Source of the DNA: an uncultured Clostridia bacterium
GTDB taxonomy: Bacteria > Bacillota > Clostridia > Lachnospirales > Lachnospiraceae
Direction: 5' to 3'
Length of the DNA: 64,000 nt
NCBI GenBank assembly: GCA_947643415.1
Contig: CANRWA010000006.1
Coordinates: 38,245-102,244, forward strand
The translations under genes and the position numbers were made by a program. The notes beneath the pieces are model-generated. The model was not told the DNA's origin. It did not search any database and saw only the letters and a list, made by a program, of their open reading frames with translations. How positions within the stretch are numbered: position 1 is the stretch's first letter; each line of letters opens with the position of its first letter. Positions 8,069-18,000 of this stretch are shown here, one piece after another.

Positions 8069-8129
8069 TTCCGCTATAAAATAACATCTTTCGACAAACT
8101 TGCGTAACAATAGTTATTTTATAGCGGAA
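8069..8129. promoter_or_regulatory. Perfect 17-bp inverted repeat upstream of XRE gene
   Basis: TTCCGCTATAAAATAAC (8069-8085) and its exact complement (8113-8129) are separated by 27 bp. The arm nearer the gene overlaps its Shine-Dalgarno sequence. It may be a pair of operator half sites or, if transcribed, an RNA hairpin that hides the ribosome site. Confidence 0.65.
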
Positions 8130-8182
8130 TTAGATAAATCCTATCAAACATATGTTAGGATATTTATGGGAAATCACAAAAC

Positions 8183-8911
8183 CTACATCTCCTTGATCTT
8201 TTTCAAGGAAATCCACTGCCACCTGCCTTTGGCATCTTTCTCCAGCAACCTCCCCCAATTTCCTATGGTTTTGGAAACTGTAACGGTCCTTCCCTTTGGA
8301 ACATTACCAATTTTGTTCTTAGGTTTTACGCCTTTACTGGATCGTATGGCAGCCGCTTTAGTGACCTTTGCTTTGTACTGGTAGTTCTTTGTGACTTTGT
8401 TTAGGAAATGCTCCCATTTCTTGTTATGTCCGCCAATCAGGCGTGCCGGGCATTCCTTTCCATTCACATCCCAATGCCTCACCACATGCTTGATGTTAGG
8501 GCACTGATCCTTGATCCACAAGTAAAACTGCCTACAGGCAAGCATCTGTTCCCATGAAGGGTCTTTTGCAACGCAGTCGCAGAGTTCGATACTGATGCTG
8601 TTGACATTGGTAATCTTTCCGTAGTAACTTCCAGCACCACCAGAGGTGCTGTACTTGCCACCCACGGCATATGCCACCCTTTCGATCGGGATGGAATAGG
8701 CTATATCACCATTCCGGCTTACATAGATATGTGCTCCGGCAGCTCTTGTATTCCCAGTAGCATAGTAATCAGCGTTATTTTTAGCCGTGTCACCCTTATT
8801 GGCTGTGTAATGGAACACTACAGCAATGACCCCTTTCAGGCTTCTTGCCCCTCCATAGCTGAGCTTTTTTGCTGTCCTGGTATATCCTGCTGGCTTTTTT
8901 ACTTTTGCCAT
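8183..8911 (-). CDS. Phage endolysin, N-acetylmuramoyl-L-alanine amidase
   Basis: A 242-residue Amidase_2/PGRP-fold enzyme that would cut the bond between muramic acid and L-alanine at lysis. Zinc-ligand motifs are FHYTA (His near residue 34) and HVVRHWDVNGKECP, with SIELCD between. The last 70 residues (PKGRTVTVSKTIGNWGRL) look like an SH3-type wall-binding domain. There is no signal peptide, as usual for a holin-dependent endolysin. The start at 8911 follows AAAGGGGTG. It is the last gene of the late operon, 5 bp after the holin gene. Confidence 0.92.
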   Translation of the reverse strand: MAKVKKPAGYTRTAKKLSYGGARSLKGVIAVVFHYTANKGDTAKNNADYYATGNTRAAGAHIYVSRNGDIAYSIPIERVAYAVGGKYSTSGGAGSYYGKITNVNSISIELCDCVAKDPSWEQMLACRQFYLWIKDQCPNIKHVVRHWDVNGKECPARLIGGHNKKWEHFLNKVTKNYQYKAKVTKAAAIRSSKGVKPKNKIGNVPKGRTVTVSKTIGNWGRLLEKDAKGRWQWISLKKIKEM

Positions 8912-8915
8912 GGTA

Positions 8916-9203
8916 TCACCCCTTTTCATCAAATACTGTGTCAGAGTCATCCGTATCAAAGTTTCTCAGCTTAGCCAGGTAAAAATCTGCCGCTTTCGCC
9001 TTGTCCGTAAAGCTGTTGTTTTTCCAGAATCCCAGAATAATCACTCCTATGCTTACAAGACTTTCAATAAGGCTGTTAAGGGACGCCCCGTCAATCTCCA
9101 CCGGATGGATACCCAGCGCTTTCAGCATGATATTAATAATTACCACTACTGTAAGGATTGTCCTTACTACTGTACCTTTTGTTACTTTTAAACCATTTAC
9201 CAT
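8916..9203 (-). CDS. Phage holin, SPP1-type
   Basis: A 95-residue membrane protein with two hydrophobic segments (TILTVVVIINIMLKALGI and SIGVIILGF). The signature WKNNSFTDKAKAAD matches the SPP1 holin family. Such proteins form the membrane hole that lets the endolysin reach the cell wall. It lies directly upstream of the amidase gene, the usual lysis pairing. Confidence 0.88.
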   Translation of the reverse strand: MVNGLKVTKGTVVRTILTVVVIINIMLKALGIHPVEIDGASLNSLIESLVSIGVIILGFWKNNSFTDKAKAADFYLAKLRNFDTDDSDTVFDEKG

Positions 9204-9222
9204 ATCAATCTTCCTCCTGTCC

Positions 9223-9516
9223 TCAGCCTTTTACAGGCAAATTTTCAACTTCCTTCATTAAATGTGTCACCATGCCATTCCCTCCCAGGTCATGATACGC
9301 CTGGTACATCTCTGTGAAATTTTCCAAGCCATGTTTCGTCGTATATCCGCGCTTTGTCCATTCCTCATGATATTCAATAAGCTGGACCCTCAACAAAAGC
9401 ATGGTCCCTGTCCCGTTGGCATCCCGGTCTTTTTTCTGCTGCTTTAGCAGCCATACTACATATCCCATTATGATTGGCAGTACAATCGTGTATGTAGAAA
9501 AAAGAAAATCTTTCAA
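9223..9516 (-). CDS. Small phage membrane protein of the lysis module
   Basis: A 97-residue protein with one N-terminal transmembrane segment (YTIVLPIIMGYVVWLL) and a hydrophilic C-terminal part (EYHEEWTKRGYTT and following). It lies upstream of the holin and downstream of a terminator. It may be a second holin, antiholin or lysis accessory factor. No firm family could be assigned from the sequence. Confidence 0.7.
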   Translation of the reverse strand: MKDFLFSTYTIVLPIIMGYVVWLLKQQKKDRDANGTGTMLLLRVQLIEYHEEWTKRGYTTKHGLENFTEMYQAYHDLGGNGMVTHLMKEVENLPVKG

Positions 9517-9535
9517 TTCCCCGCCTCCTTTACAA

Positions 9536-9561
9536 AATAAAAAGAGCCTCCCGGCTCAGTC
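9536..9561 (-). terminator. Intrinsic terminator between tail fibre and lysis genes
   Basis: GAGCC and GGCTC (9544-9548/9553-9557) pair around a 4-nt loop. On the minus strand the stem runs directly into TTTTTATTTT. It should reduce readthrough from the tail operon into the lysis genes. Confidence 0.7.
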
Positions 9562-9622
9562 TGCTACTACCTATATTGGATGGTCCCTTGCATTATGATG
9601 CATAATATACACCCCTTCAATG

Positions 9623-10927
9623 TCACCTATAATAAATTGTTAAAATTGCACCGTCTCCTACATACTCTCTATTGCCAACTATCGCTTTTACTATTTGAGC
9701 ATAAGAGGTGCTGATGAGTACTTCGCAGTATCCACTATACCCTCCCGTTGAATATCCGCTAATCAATCTCTTTCCTTTTTGTGACGATGCTGGCAGTGAT
9801 GATCGTGCAATATTCCACGTATAAACATATCGTGATTCTGACTCGCCACAAAGAACCTCAACTATGATATCATTATACAAAGATGTAATACTGGACAAGC
9901 TGATCGAGATTAATCCCTGACTTCCCCCTATGCTTTTCCATTTTAATGTATCTGTAATCGCTGCCCTTGTCATAGTCCCATCCGTGCTTGTGCCTGTGGA
10001 TGTATACAGTTTGGTCAATCCAGACACAGAAGCCGTACCTGTACCATATGTGGTATTTGTATCAGATGCCGGAATCCCTAATGCTGTAATATCTGCCTTT
10101 GTCACTGCTGTTACCCCGGTCACATGGCCATTTGCATCCGTAGCGATCTTGTACAACCCACTGGATTTTACCCCGGTAGCACTAGCCGGATGGGTATATT
10201 TATTTGCCCCTGTGGCAATACCAGCCAGCTTTGTGCGCTCTGATGCAGTAAAGTGAATTGCATCATTGTTTACATGGGTATCCAACTCTGATTGATTCGC
10301 TTTTTGTCCGATTGCTTCCTGCATAGCAGTGGACAGTGGTTTATCCTTATCTGCTGTGTTGTCTACATTCCCTAAACCTATCTCTTCCTTGCTATAGACA
10401 GGTTTTTCTGGATTTCTTGCCCAATCATGGATATCGCTCTCATTTACTTTTTTCTTGTCTAATTCACTCAGTTTTTGCTCAACCTCTGTTGACAGGGCAT
10501 ACAAATTACTTGCTGTATGTACAGTAATATTGACGTCATCATTCACCACCACAGTCAGGCGGATCCTTTTCTCTTTTGATACCAACTCTGAATCCGGATC
10601 AATATACTCAGCATCCCCGGTCCCTGCATTGTCATAATAACATAATGCCCCATTGCCTATGATTCCTATTTCCCGGAAATAAAATCCTTGCGGTGCCTGG
10701 CTGCTGTTCCAGTCACAGTCTATCGTCACCTCATTATCCCGTCTTGCTACCCTTGTGACCGGGATTTCCATAACCATGTTGGTCAATTCCTTTTTGCTCG
10801 GATAAGAACCATTAAATACCCCATCACCAAACTGTACATGGGTAAACTGTAATGCCTTCTCACTGCCTATAGCTGCTGCTATTTTATTTCTTCCCTGATT
10901 TGTCAGGATCAGTCCTCCAAAACTCAT
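9623..10927 (-). CDS. Tail fibre protein
   Basis: A 434-residue protein. The first 150 residues (GGLILTNQGRNKIAAAIG at the start) match the phage tail-collar/fibre N-terminal domain that attaches to the baseplate. A linker with GLGNVDNTADKDKPLS and IHFTASERTKL repeats, common in fibre shafts, follows. The C-terminal region rich in Ser, Thr and Gly probably binds the host surface. It overlaps the preceding XkdU-like gene by 4 bp. Confidence 0.88.
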   Translation of the reverse strand: MSFGGLILTNQGRNKIAAAIGSEKALQFTHVQFGDGVFNGSYPSKKELTNMVMEIPVTRVARRDNEVTIDCDWNSSQAPQGFYFREIGIIGNGALCYYDNAGTGDAEYIDPDSELVSKEKRIRLTVVVNDDVNITVHTASNLYALSTEVEQKLSELDKKKVNESDIHDWARNPEKPVYSKEEIGLGNVDNTADKDKPLSTAMQEAIGQKANQSELDTHVNNDAIHFTASERTKLAGIATGANKYTHPASATGVKSSGLYKIATDANGHVTGVTAVTKADITALGIPASDTNTTYGTGTASVSGLTKLYTSTGTSTDGTMTRAAITDTLKWKSIGGSQGLISISLSSITSLYNDIIVEVLCGESESRYVYTWNIARSSLPASSQKGKRLISGYSTGGYSGYCEVLISTSYAQIVKAIVGNREYVGDGAILTIYYR

Positions 10928-11496
10928 ATAACCACCTGCCTTAACTTAAATATTTCATTATCCTGCCATACAATACCAGTACTGATACGTTCCTTGCTCT
11001 TCGTGGATGCATAGATATCTATAGTAATATGTGCTGGTATAGTATAGTTATTAATAGCTTCACGAATCATACTCACATAATCTGTTATATTTTCACGGAA
11101 GGGAATATCTATAACCAAATGTGAACTGCCAAAAGTTACCTCACAATCAGCTCCGCAACATTCCTTTACGATTGCTTTGATCCTTCTGCCTGTCATTTTA
11201 CCCCCGCCATTCCATTTCATCTTTACTATGGAACGTCTGTCCTCGATGCTGGTTCCCTGTGCAGGAGTAATATGCAGGAATGCTTCATACCGTGCCAGCA
11301 TAGCTTCTGAACAGCTGTTAAAAAACCTATCTTTCACAGTCCTTTCCATGTCCGATGCCATCCTATCAAGCGTATATCCGGCAAAAGTATTGTTTGCCTC
11401 CATTTCACGAATATCCCGCCAATATTTCGGAAGGTACGAATCAAGCTCTTCCTTTCCCGGATGTTCCCGGTTATAAAACACATCATGTGTCAGCAT
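10924..11496 (-). CDS. xkdU: Baseplate protein, YmfQ/XkdU-like (DUF2313)
   Basis: A 190-residue protein placed between a baseplate J protein and the fibre gene, as XkdU is in PBSX. The N-terminal LPKYWRDIREM and the central helical region fit the YmfQ/gp48 tail-protein family that joins the baseplate wedge to the fibre. It overlaps the J-like gene by 14 bp. The call rests on the family pattern and gene order. Confidence 0.85.
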   Translation of the reverse strand: MLTHDVFYNREHPGKEELDSYLPKYWRDIREMEANNTFAGYTLDRMASDMERTVKDRFFNSCSEAMLARYEAFLHITPAQGTSIEDRRSIVKMKWNGGGKMTGRRIKAIVKECCGADCEVTFGSSHLVIDIPFRENITDYVSMIREAINNYTIPAHITIDIYASTKSKERISTGIVWQDNEIFKLRQVVI

Positions 11497-12607
11497 TCAA
11501 TACCACCTCCGCAAGGACAGCCACCGATTCCCGGTCTATTTCTATATTCTCCCCACTGCCATTGATTGTCAGGCTGTCGTAATCATAATCAAGGACACCA
11601 GAGAGCGCTGTGATAATAGATCCAATATTACTAATCCGGACAGTTGTAGAACCCTTATCAGAAGCCTCCAGTGCAATCCTTGTCAGGTAGGCTGTAATCT
11701 GTCCCCTCGCAGCATTTATAACCTGTTCCCTTGTATAACCTTCCATCAGATCTACAGCAGCCGTTATCGTTAAATAGACGGGCTCTGCAGAGGCTGCCAG
11801 AAAGTGCAGGCCAATATTGGCTGCCCCCTCACCAAGACCATCCCCAAAGGTATATACCTTTCCATCTACAACCACATCGTAACCTTTTTCGATCGGATCA
11901 ATATACTGTTGCACCGCTGCCACCACTTCATTGGAAACATTCTGTCCCATCTTTGACAACAATACTGCCTTAACCGTATTCTCACCACCCCATAACGAAA
12001 ATATTTTTGCCCTGCCAATACCTTCGTGCTGTTCACATAACAGTTTCAACTGTGGAACATTACTATTTGACGCTGGGTTTATTTTTGATGCCTGCCATCT
12101 GGCAAGCAGGCTTTCATCTGATTCCTCCACCATTCCAGATATTATCAGTTCGCCGAGTGTAGCGCTTTCCAAATCGTCAATATTATCTACCGGAATTAGA
12201 TCACTCCCTGGCAGGAGTGCATTACTCTCTTCTCCTGGTTCATTGGCAACCATACACAATACTCCATCCGCATCAGATAATGTAAAATAGGTATCTTCGC
12301 ACATAAACTCCGTTCCTGTCTCTGGTGTAATCCCCTTAAACTGAACAGACCAGCAGGAAGGTGTTGCAGCAATCCGATATACATTATCTTGGGCGGCATA
12401 TTCAGTCAAAAACTCACCTACAGCAGTATCCGGCATCATCATATCGTGAAGCAATGAGAGATCCCCATAAAATTTTGCAACACGCATACAGTGTCCCATC
12501 TGCATATCCATAAACACAGAACCCTCTCTAACGTCAACCCCCAGTTCTTCCCCCATATCTTCTGCCAGATCGGACCAAAATTCTTCGTCCATTTCCTCCG
12601 TAAACAT
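11483..12607 (-). CDS. xkdT: Baseplate J-like protein (XkdT)
   Basis: A 374-residue gp47/J-type baseplate wedge protein. The N-terminus (EEFWSDLAEDMGEELGVDVREGS) and the segment ALLPGSDLIPVDNID are typical of the family, and the gene follows a DUF2634 gene as in PBSX. The wedge links the hub to the fibres in contractile tails. The start has a suitable site and the gene begins 3 bp after the preceding stop codon. Confidence 0.9.
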   Translation of the reverse strand: MFTEEMDEEFWSDLAEDMGEELGVDVREGSVFMDMQMGHCMRVAKFYGDLSLLHDMMMPDTAVGEFLTEYAAQDNVYRIAATPSCWSVQFKGITPETGTEFMCEDTYFTLSDADGVLCMVANEPGEESNALLPGSDLIPVDNIDDLESATLGELIISGMVEESDESLLARWQASKINPASNSNVPQLKLLCEQHEGIGRAKIFSLWGGENTVKAVLLSKMGQNVSNEVVAAVQQYIDPIEKGYDVVVDGKVYTFGDGLGEGAANIGLHFLAASAEPVYLTITAAVDLMEGYTREQVINAARGQITAYLTRIALEASDKGSTTVRISNIGSIITALSGVLDYDYDSLTINGSGENIEIDRESVAVLAEVVLNADT

Positions 12608-12610
12608 TTG

Positions 12611-13030
12611 TCAAAACACTCCTTCCATGTTTAATTCCCCATAGATGGTAGATACATCAAACGTAACTTTCATACCATCCCGTTCATCTGTACTGTCATA
12701 AAATTCAAAATGATCCACGCCGAGTATCCTTTCGTCGTCCGCCAAGGCATCTGCAATCAGATCTGGTATTTCTGCCTCCAGAAAAGCATCCGTATTTTCA
12801 TCACTCATCATGGTATCCAGGACCTCGCAGCCATAATCATCTGAATATGCCAGATTTTTATACCGTTCTGTCAGCAGGATTTTAGTGATAGCCTGCTCTA
12901 CAGCCTCTAAACCATCTATCATACCGCTTATGCAGCCATTTTCAAAATCAATCCTGTATGTTCTGGTTTCCTGCTCCGCATCTTCCTCCACCTCATCTAT
13001 ATCCAGCACAAGGTCTGTATCCATTTCCAT
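12611..13030 (-). CDS. xkdS: Baseplate protein XkdS-like (DUF2634, gpW/gp25-type)
   Basis: A 139-residue acidic protein in the position of PBSX XkdS. Proteins of this group form the base of the contractile-tail wedge. The ATG at 13030 is chosen because GGAGGTG lies just before it; the upstream ATG at 13048 would place that site inside the gene. The motif TERYKNLAYSDDYGCE is characteristic of gp25-like wedge proteins. Confidence 0.87.
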   Translation of the reverse strand: MEMDTDLVLDIDEVEEDAEQETRTYRIDFENGCISGMIDGLEAVEQAITKILLTERYKNLAYSDDYGCEVLDTMMSDENTDAFLEAEIPDLIADALADDERILGVDHFEFYDSTDERDGMKVTFDVSTIYGELNMEGVF

Positions 13031-13048
13031 GACAACACCTCCATCCAT

Positions 13049-13312
13049 CTATGATTTATCCAGAACATAGTATATTTTTCCGTTATTACATATGAGCAGA
13101 TTCACTTTGTCCCCGGTTTCCAATGCTCCTTCCTTTTCCAACCTTGCCGGCAGGATAAGATCCGTTTTGGAAAGCTTCATTTTTTTGTCATTGACAAGAG
13201 TGACCGATAATGGCTCTCTTTTTGTAATGATCCCTTCTTCAATCATTGTTGGTGACATACAATCCTGAACGATCTTTACCAGCATATGCTTTATGCTTGT
13301 TTCATTATCCAT
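13049..13312 (-). CDS. xkdR: XkdR-like baseplate protein (DUF2577)
   Basis: An 87-residue protein with an OB-like beta-rich core (PLSVTLVNDKKMKLSKTDLI). It lies between the XkdQ and XkdS homologues, matching the PBSX order Q-R-S. A small hub or spike-associated role is inferred from position. It begins 14 bp after the previous stop codon. Confidence 0.83.
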   Translation of the reverse strand: MDNETSIKHMLVKIVQDCMSPTMIEEGIITKREPLSVTLVNDKKMKLSKTDLILPARLEKEGALETGDKVNLLICNNGKIYYVLDKS

Positions 13313-13325
13313 GAGCCCCTCCTAT

Positions 13326-14312
13326 CTATCCGGCAGAAGCAACATCCGTGGCAAAATTCAGAGTAAGTGACATGGTATGTGTCTCTCCCTTAAACGTATG
13401 CTTATCCTCATCAATATAAAAAGTACGTTTGATATTCAGATGAGGAATAATGACATACAGACAGCCCCCGGCAATCGCTGATATAATGCCAAGGGTGGAT
13501 ATTGAAAGGCTCTCCTCTGGATACCCGTTCTCCTCCATAAGCGAATTTACCAGCTTTTTAATCTGCGCATCATTCTGTTTATCATCCACTGAATCCACCA
13601 TGATAAAACGTCCCAGCCTTTTTTCAAGTTTAGCGTTTTTCTTCTCATAGACAACCTTCCCCTTATCTGAATAAATCCTGAAACGGGTTTTAATCTTCTC
13701 TATGCTCTTATCATAGGTGTAGCCACTGATGTTTGCACCAACTTCCATCACCCATTGCGTCATATGTTCTTTGCGCCAAAGCAAAGATACCTTGCCGCCA
13801 TCTGCACGGATATAGTACCTTTTCTTAGTTTTCTTGTATGTAGTGCTGAGGGCATCCAGCAAACAATCTGAAAAGTAAGATTTCGACTTCTGCAGGGATT
13901 TTATTTTGTATCCAGTGTTCACAGCAGTTCCAAGCGTAAGCCCGGCACGCTTTAGGCAGCTTTTGAAAATTTCCGTTGCCGTCTTATTTTTAAACGAAAA
14001 GGAATCCTTGGAATTGGCAAGGTATATGCATTCGTCATATGCCTTTATTATTAATTCTTTTTTCTCTGACTGCGTCTGTCTCATAATAATTCCCCGGAAC
14101 TTCTCTTTTCCTTTCCACTTAAACACACAGGTATAGCCTTTCTCCACATCCATTTTCATCCGGTCCTGCCCCTTCGAATCATCATCCGATAAAGTAACTT
14201 CGAGAACACGGGCCAGTGATCCTTTCCTGCCAGACCATGTGATTTCCTGGACGAGCCTGGATACATCCCAGCCTTTCTTGCCATGGTATATCAACAATTT
14301 TATATTACCCAC
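13326..14312 (-). CDS. xkdQ: Baseplate hub protein XkdQ-like
   Basis: A 328-residue protein related to XkdQ/YqbQ and to gpD-type tail hub proteins. It starts with a beta-rich region (ITWSGRKGSLARVLEVTLSD) and contains ATEIFKSCLKRAGL in the middle. The hub caps the tail tube and holds the spike. The order after the LysM protein and before XkdR supports the call. Confidence 0.88.
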   Translation of the reverse strand: MGNIKLLIYHGKKGWDVSRLVQEITWSGRKGSLARVLEVTLSDDDSKGQDRMKMDVEKGYTCVFKWKGKEKFRGIIMRQTQSEKKELIIKAYDECIYLANSKDSFSFKNKTATEIFKSCLKRAGLTLGTAVNTGYKIKSLQKSKSYFSDCLLDALSTTYKKTKKRYYIRADGGKVSLLWRKEHMTQWVMEVGANISGYTYDKSIEKIKTRFRIYSDKGKVVYEKKNAKLEKRLGRFIMVDSVDDKQNDAQIKKLVNSLMEENGYPEESLSISTLGIISAIAGGCLYVIIPHLNIKRTFYIDEDKHTFKGETHTMSLTLNFATDVASAG

Positions 14313-14330
14313 TCCGCATAACCTCCTCCG

Positions 14331-15098
14331 TTACTCTTTCGGTATTGTCAGCACCTGTCCCGGATAAATCAAATTAGGATTGCCGCCAATTACCTTTTTA
14401 TTAGCATTATAAATCACGGTATACTTTGCACCCTTTCCATAAAATTTCTTTGCAATATTCCACAGACAGTCGCCTTTCTTTACCGTATATTTACTGGCTT
14501 TACTCTTGCTGCTGGTCCGGTTACTGGTTTTCTTAACTTTTGCCTTTTTCTTACTCCCATTCTTCTTTTTCTTCTTTTTGACCTTGAGCTTACGGATGGA
14601 TGTTTTCTTGTACTCGGTTATGGTAATGGAGTAGTGGATGGTTCCCAGGTCGCCTCCTTCCTCACTTGCCTCAAAGTCAATCGTACATTGGCTGCTCAAT
14701 CTGCAGGCTCCACCAGTATATACAATCTTGGCCGGCTTCTCGATTTTCATAACTTTCTTCAAGAAATCAAGACATTCTTTAGGTTTCTTAGGGTTTGAAA
14801 TACACCCCTGGCACTCAGCAGCAGGGAAAAACCCACTCCATTTCATAACAAAAGCGCCGGGGTGCTTCTTTATCGTCACTTCTCCGACGCCATATACATA
14901 TACCGTATCATTCTTTTCCGGATAGGATATTTCAATCTTTTCTGGAAGAACAGGTATTTGTAATCGTTTTTTATTACTGTTGTAAGTCAGCCATATTTCA
15001 TATGTACCGCTCTTATTATTGGCAGAAACCCGCTTTTTCCATTTCTTCGCTGATTTTGCCGCTTTGGAAACCTTCTTTTTTTTCTTTTTAGAAGTCAT
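14331..15098 (-). CDS. xkdP: LysM-domain tail protein XkdP-like
   Basis: A 255-residue very basic protein. The C-terminal 50 residues are a LysM domain (YTVKKGDCLWNIAKKFYG ... NPNLIYPGQVLTIP) expected to bind peptidoglycan. The N-terminal part resembles phage baseplate proteins of the XkdP type. The ATG at 15098 is preferred to a TTG at 15119. The gene overlaps the end of the tape-measure gene by 11 bp, so the two are translationally coupled. A Lys-rich linker (near residues 177-210) precedes the LysM domain. Confidence 0.9.
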   Translation of the reverse strand: MTSKKKKKKVSKAAKSAKKWKKRVSANNKSGTYEIWLTYNSNKKRLQIPVLPEKIEISYPEKNDTVYVYGVGEVTIKKHPGAFVMKWSGFFPAAECQGCISNPKKPKECLDFLKKVMKIEKPAKIVYTGGACRLSSQCTIDFEASEEGGDLGTIHYSITITEYKKTSIRKLKVKKKKKKNGSKKKAKVKKTSNRTSSKSKASKYTVKKGDCLWNIAKKFYGKGAKYTVIYNANKKVIGGNPNLIYPGQVLTIPKE

Positions 15099-18000
15099 AG
15101 GCTCCAGCTCCTTCCTCAAATACTTCCTCTTTCAGTATCTGCATGAATACTGATTTGATTTTACCTTTGGCTCCATTCCAGATTTCTTCTTTGGAACTTC
15201 CTGGTCCTACCGATACAGTGCCGCCTCCCTCTAATTTTATAGTCATCGTCCTGTCGCTGCCTGCAGGCTCATCGTAACCTTCGCTCTTTATGATCTCCGA
15301 TCTTCTCATAAGGGATGGCTCCGTAATCTGCCGGTTGTCATTTTCTTCGGATACTGCAGAAATAATCCTGTCTGTTTCCGATTTCGGGAAAACAGTATCC
15401 CCGCCTCCGGACAAAATCAACTCCGGTCCTTCCTCACCAGCGACATATACCTCTTCGGAATCCGTTGTCCCTGATGCATGCCCAGGCAGCGAAGGATACA
15501 AATCGGACAGTTTAGGAAGATTGCTTGTTGGATTGTTCGGAAGCTGAGGTGTTTTAGGCTCAGGAACTTTGAGCGCCTTTGCTGCTGCTTTTGCCACAGC
15601 ATCAGCAGCACTTTGGGCCCCACTCACACCAGAACGGATCGCATTGATATATGCCTGAATGGTCTTTTTAGCAGCAGTTTCTGCATCCTGTTCCATATTC
15701 ATCTTCTCAACAGATTTCTTAAGATCGTCTGACATTTCTTTGCATTTTGACGCAAAATCTGTTTCTAGATCTGCTACTTTATCCGCTGTTTTCCCTTGGG
15801 CTTTCTGCAGTTTTTCATACTTCTGGACAATTTTTTCCAACTCCTTATCCGAAGCCTTTGCCATTCCGGCAAGAGCTGCGGCACTCTCTTCCGAACCATC
15901 ATCCATATTTTTCAGCACATCATCCAATCCTTTTACATCTCTGCCTTGCAAATTGTCAAGATTTTTTGAGTAATTTTCCCAGTATTGGATCTGCGAATCA
16001 AGGGCTGATCCGATTTTATCCACGGATGTTTTTGCACCCAGAACTTTTTTATCTATTTTGTCCCATAATGAATACTGTCCCTCAATACTATCCAATGCGG
16101 CCTCATAGGTATCATCATACGCCTTTGCCAGTTCTTCCAGTTCCACCTGTGAAGAATTGACAGCGCCGGTAACTGCATCTTCGTAAGAAACAAGCTCTTC
16201 GCCTGATTCACCAAATTTTGCTGCGCTCTTTTCTGCTTCCAGACTGCCATCCTCCAGACTGGAGATAAACTTTTCAGTCTCTTCATCTGAATAACCAAGT
16301 GTCTTACAGTACCCTTCAATATCGTTTTTTAATTTTGTCATTTCAGCAGAGGCCGCCCGGCCCGCATCCTCTGTCTGTCTCATATGGTCAAGTGCATTTC
16401 CCACATCAGCAGACATGTCCCTTGCACCTTCCCCGAATACTTCCATAAGGACCGGATGATTCACACTCCATCTGTTCCGGGTCTCTTCGTACTTTTCTTT
16501 TGATATGGCAGCTTCCTGGGTGGCATCCTGATAATTTTTCCATGCCTCATCATATTCCCCCAGTGCTTTTGCCAGCCCTTCGCTGGCCGCTTCGGCTTCC
16601 TGCTGCTGTTTCTGTGCTTTTGCATAGTCAAAGAGATCACCTATGGAATAATTTAACTTCCCTGTTTTCTCATTTATTGTCAAGCCAAGATCCGCATATG
16701 ACCCATTTAATTCCCCTACAACGGATTTCATAACCTGGAGTTCTGCGTCAGTAAGGTTTGCCTGGTTCTGGAGTACCTGCAGTTCTCCAATAAGGATATT
16801 TGCACTCCCATACATATCATCCGCTGATTTCACATTATCCCTATACCTTTGATGTATTTCATCCAGGGATTTCCCTAATTCATCAATCTTTTCCCTGAAC
16901 TGCCCGACAGTCTCGCCACTTTCTCCATATGACTGTTCCAGTTCATAGATCTGCGAGGCAAGCTCTGAGGCTCTTTGTGAGCTGGCACCCTCTGATTCAC
17001 ACACCCCATCATATTCTTTCCTCAGCTTCTCCAGTTCTTTTCCCTGTTCCTCTGAAGCATATGTGAGATCATTAGTAGAATCCGTTGCATCTTCATAATT
17101 ACTCGCCAAGAAAACTACACCAGCCGACAATGCAGCGATCCCTCCAACCAGCCAAAACACTGGATTGGCAAGCATGGCGCCATTAAAAGCTGTCTGCACG
17201 GCAGTCGCTATTGTAGTAGCTGCTGTATAAGCCGCTATTCCTCCGGCAAAAGCCGCCACACCGGCCGTAACCGCCGCTATTGCCTTTACTACCACCGGGT
17301 GCTCTGTAACGATATTGCCAATACCTGTATAAACTGCCTCCATTCCTGCATACAGCTTATTCAATGTCGGGTTTAGAACTTCTCCGATCTGCACAGACAA
17401 ATTCTTGGCAGCGTTATTCATCTTATTATGAGCATACTCCGTAGTTCCCGCCATAATTGAGTAGGCTTCTGCTGTGGTTCCTGCGCCTTCACGAAGAGTA
17501 ACAAGATTATCGTTGAATGTATCAAGCCCCTGCCCGATAATGGCATTAGCCGCCTTCCCGGCCTCAGCACTCCCCCACATGTTCATCATAGCTTCAGCGT
17601 TATTATCACAGGCATCATACACCAGTCCTAATACATCTGCAAGGGATTTTCCTTCGTTCATCAACTCGCCAAATGTACTCCCAGTCTCATCTTTTAACAA
17701 TTTGGATATCGCTGATCCGCTGTTACCTAACTCATCCAACATGGAAGAAAGATATGTCGTTCCCTCCGCTGTATTGATTCCGGCTTTCGTCACGGATATG
17801 TAACCGCTTTCCAGGTTTTCCAAAGACACATTATAGGCAGACGCCGTACTGATTGCCTTGCCCATCTGGGCGGCCAGTTCCCGCACGGTGGTTACACCAA
17901 GATTCTGCACAGTAATCAGGGAATCTGATATATGTTCCATCCCTCCGGCAGCTTCTCCATAACTGTTCGTAGCTGTTTCCAAAACGGATAATGCCGATGT

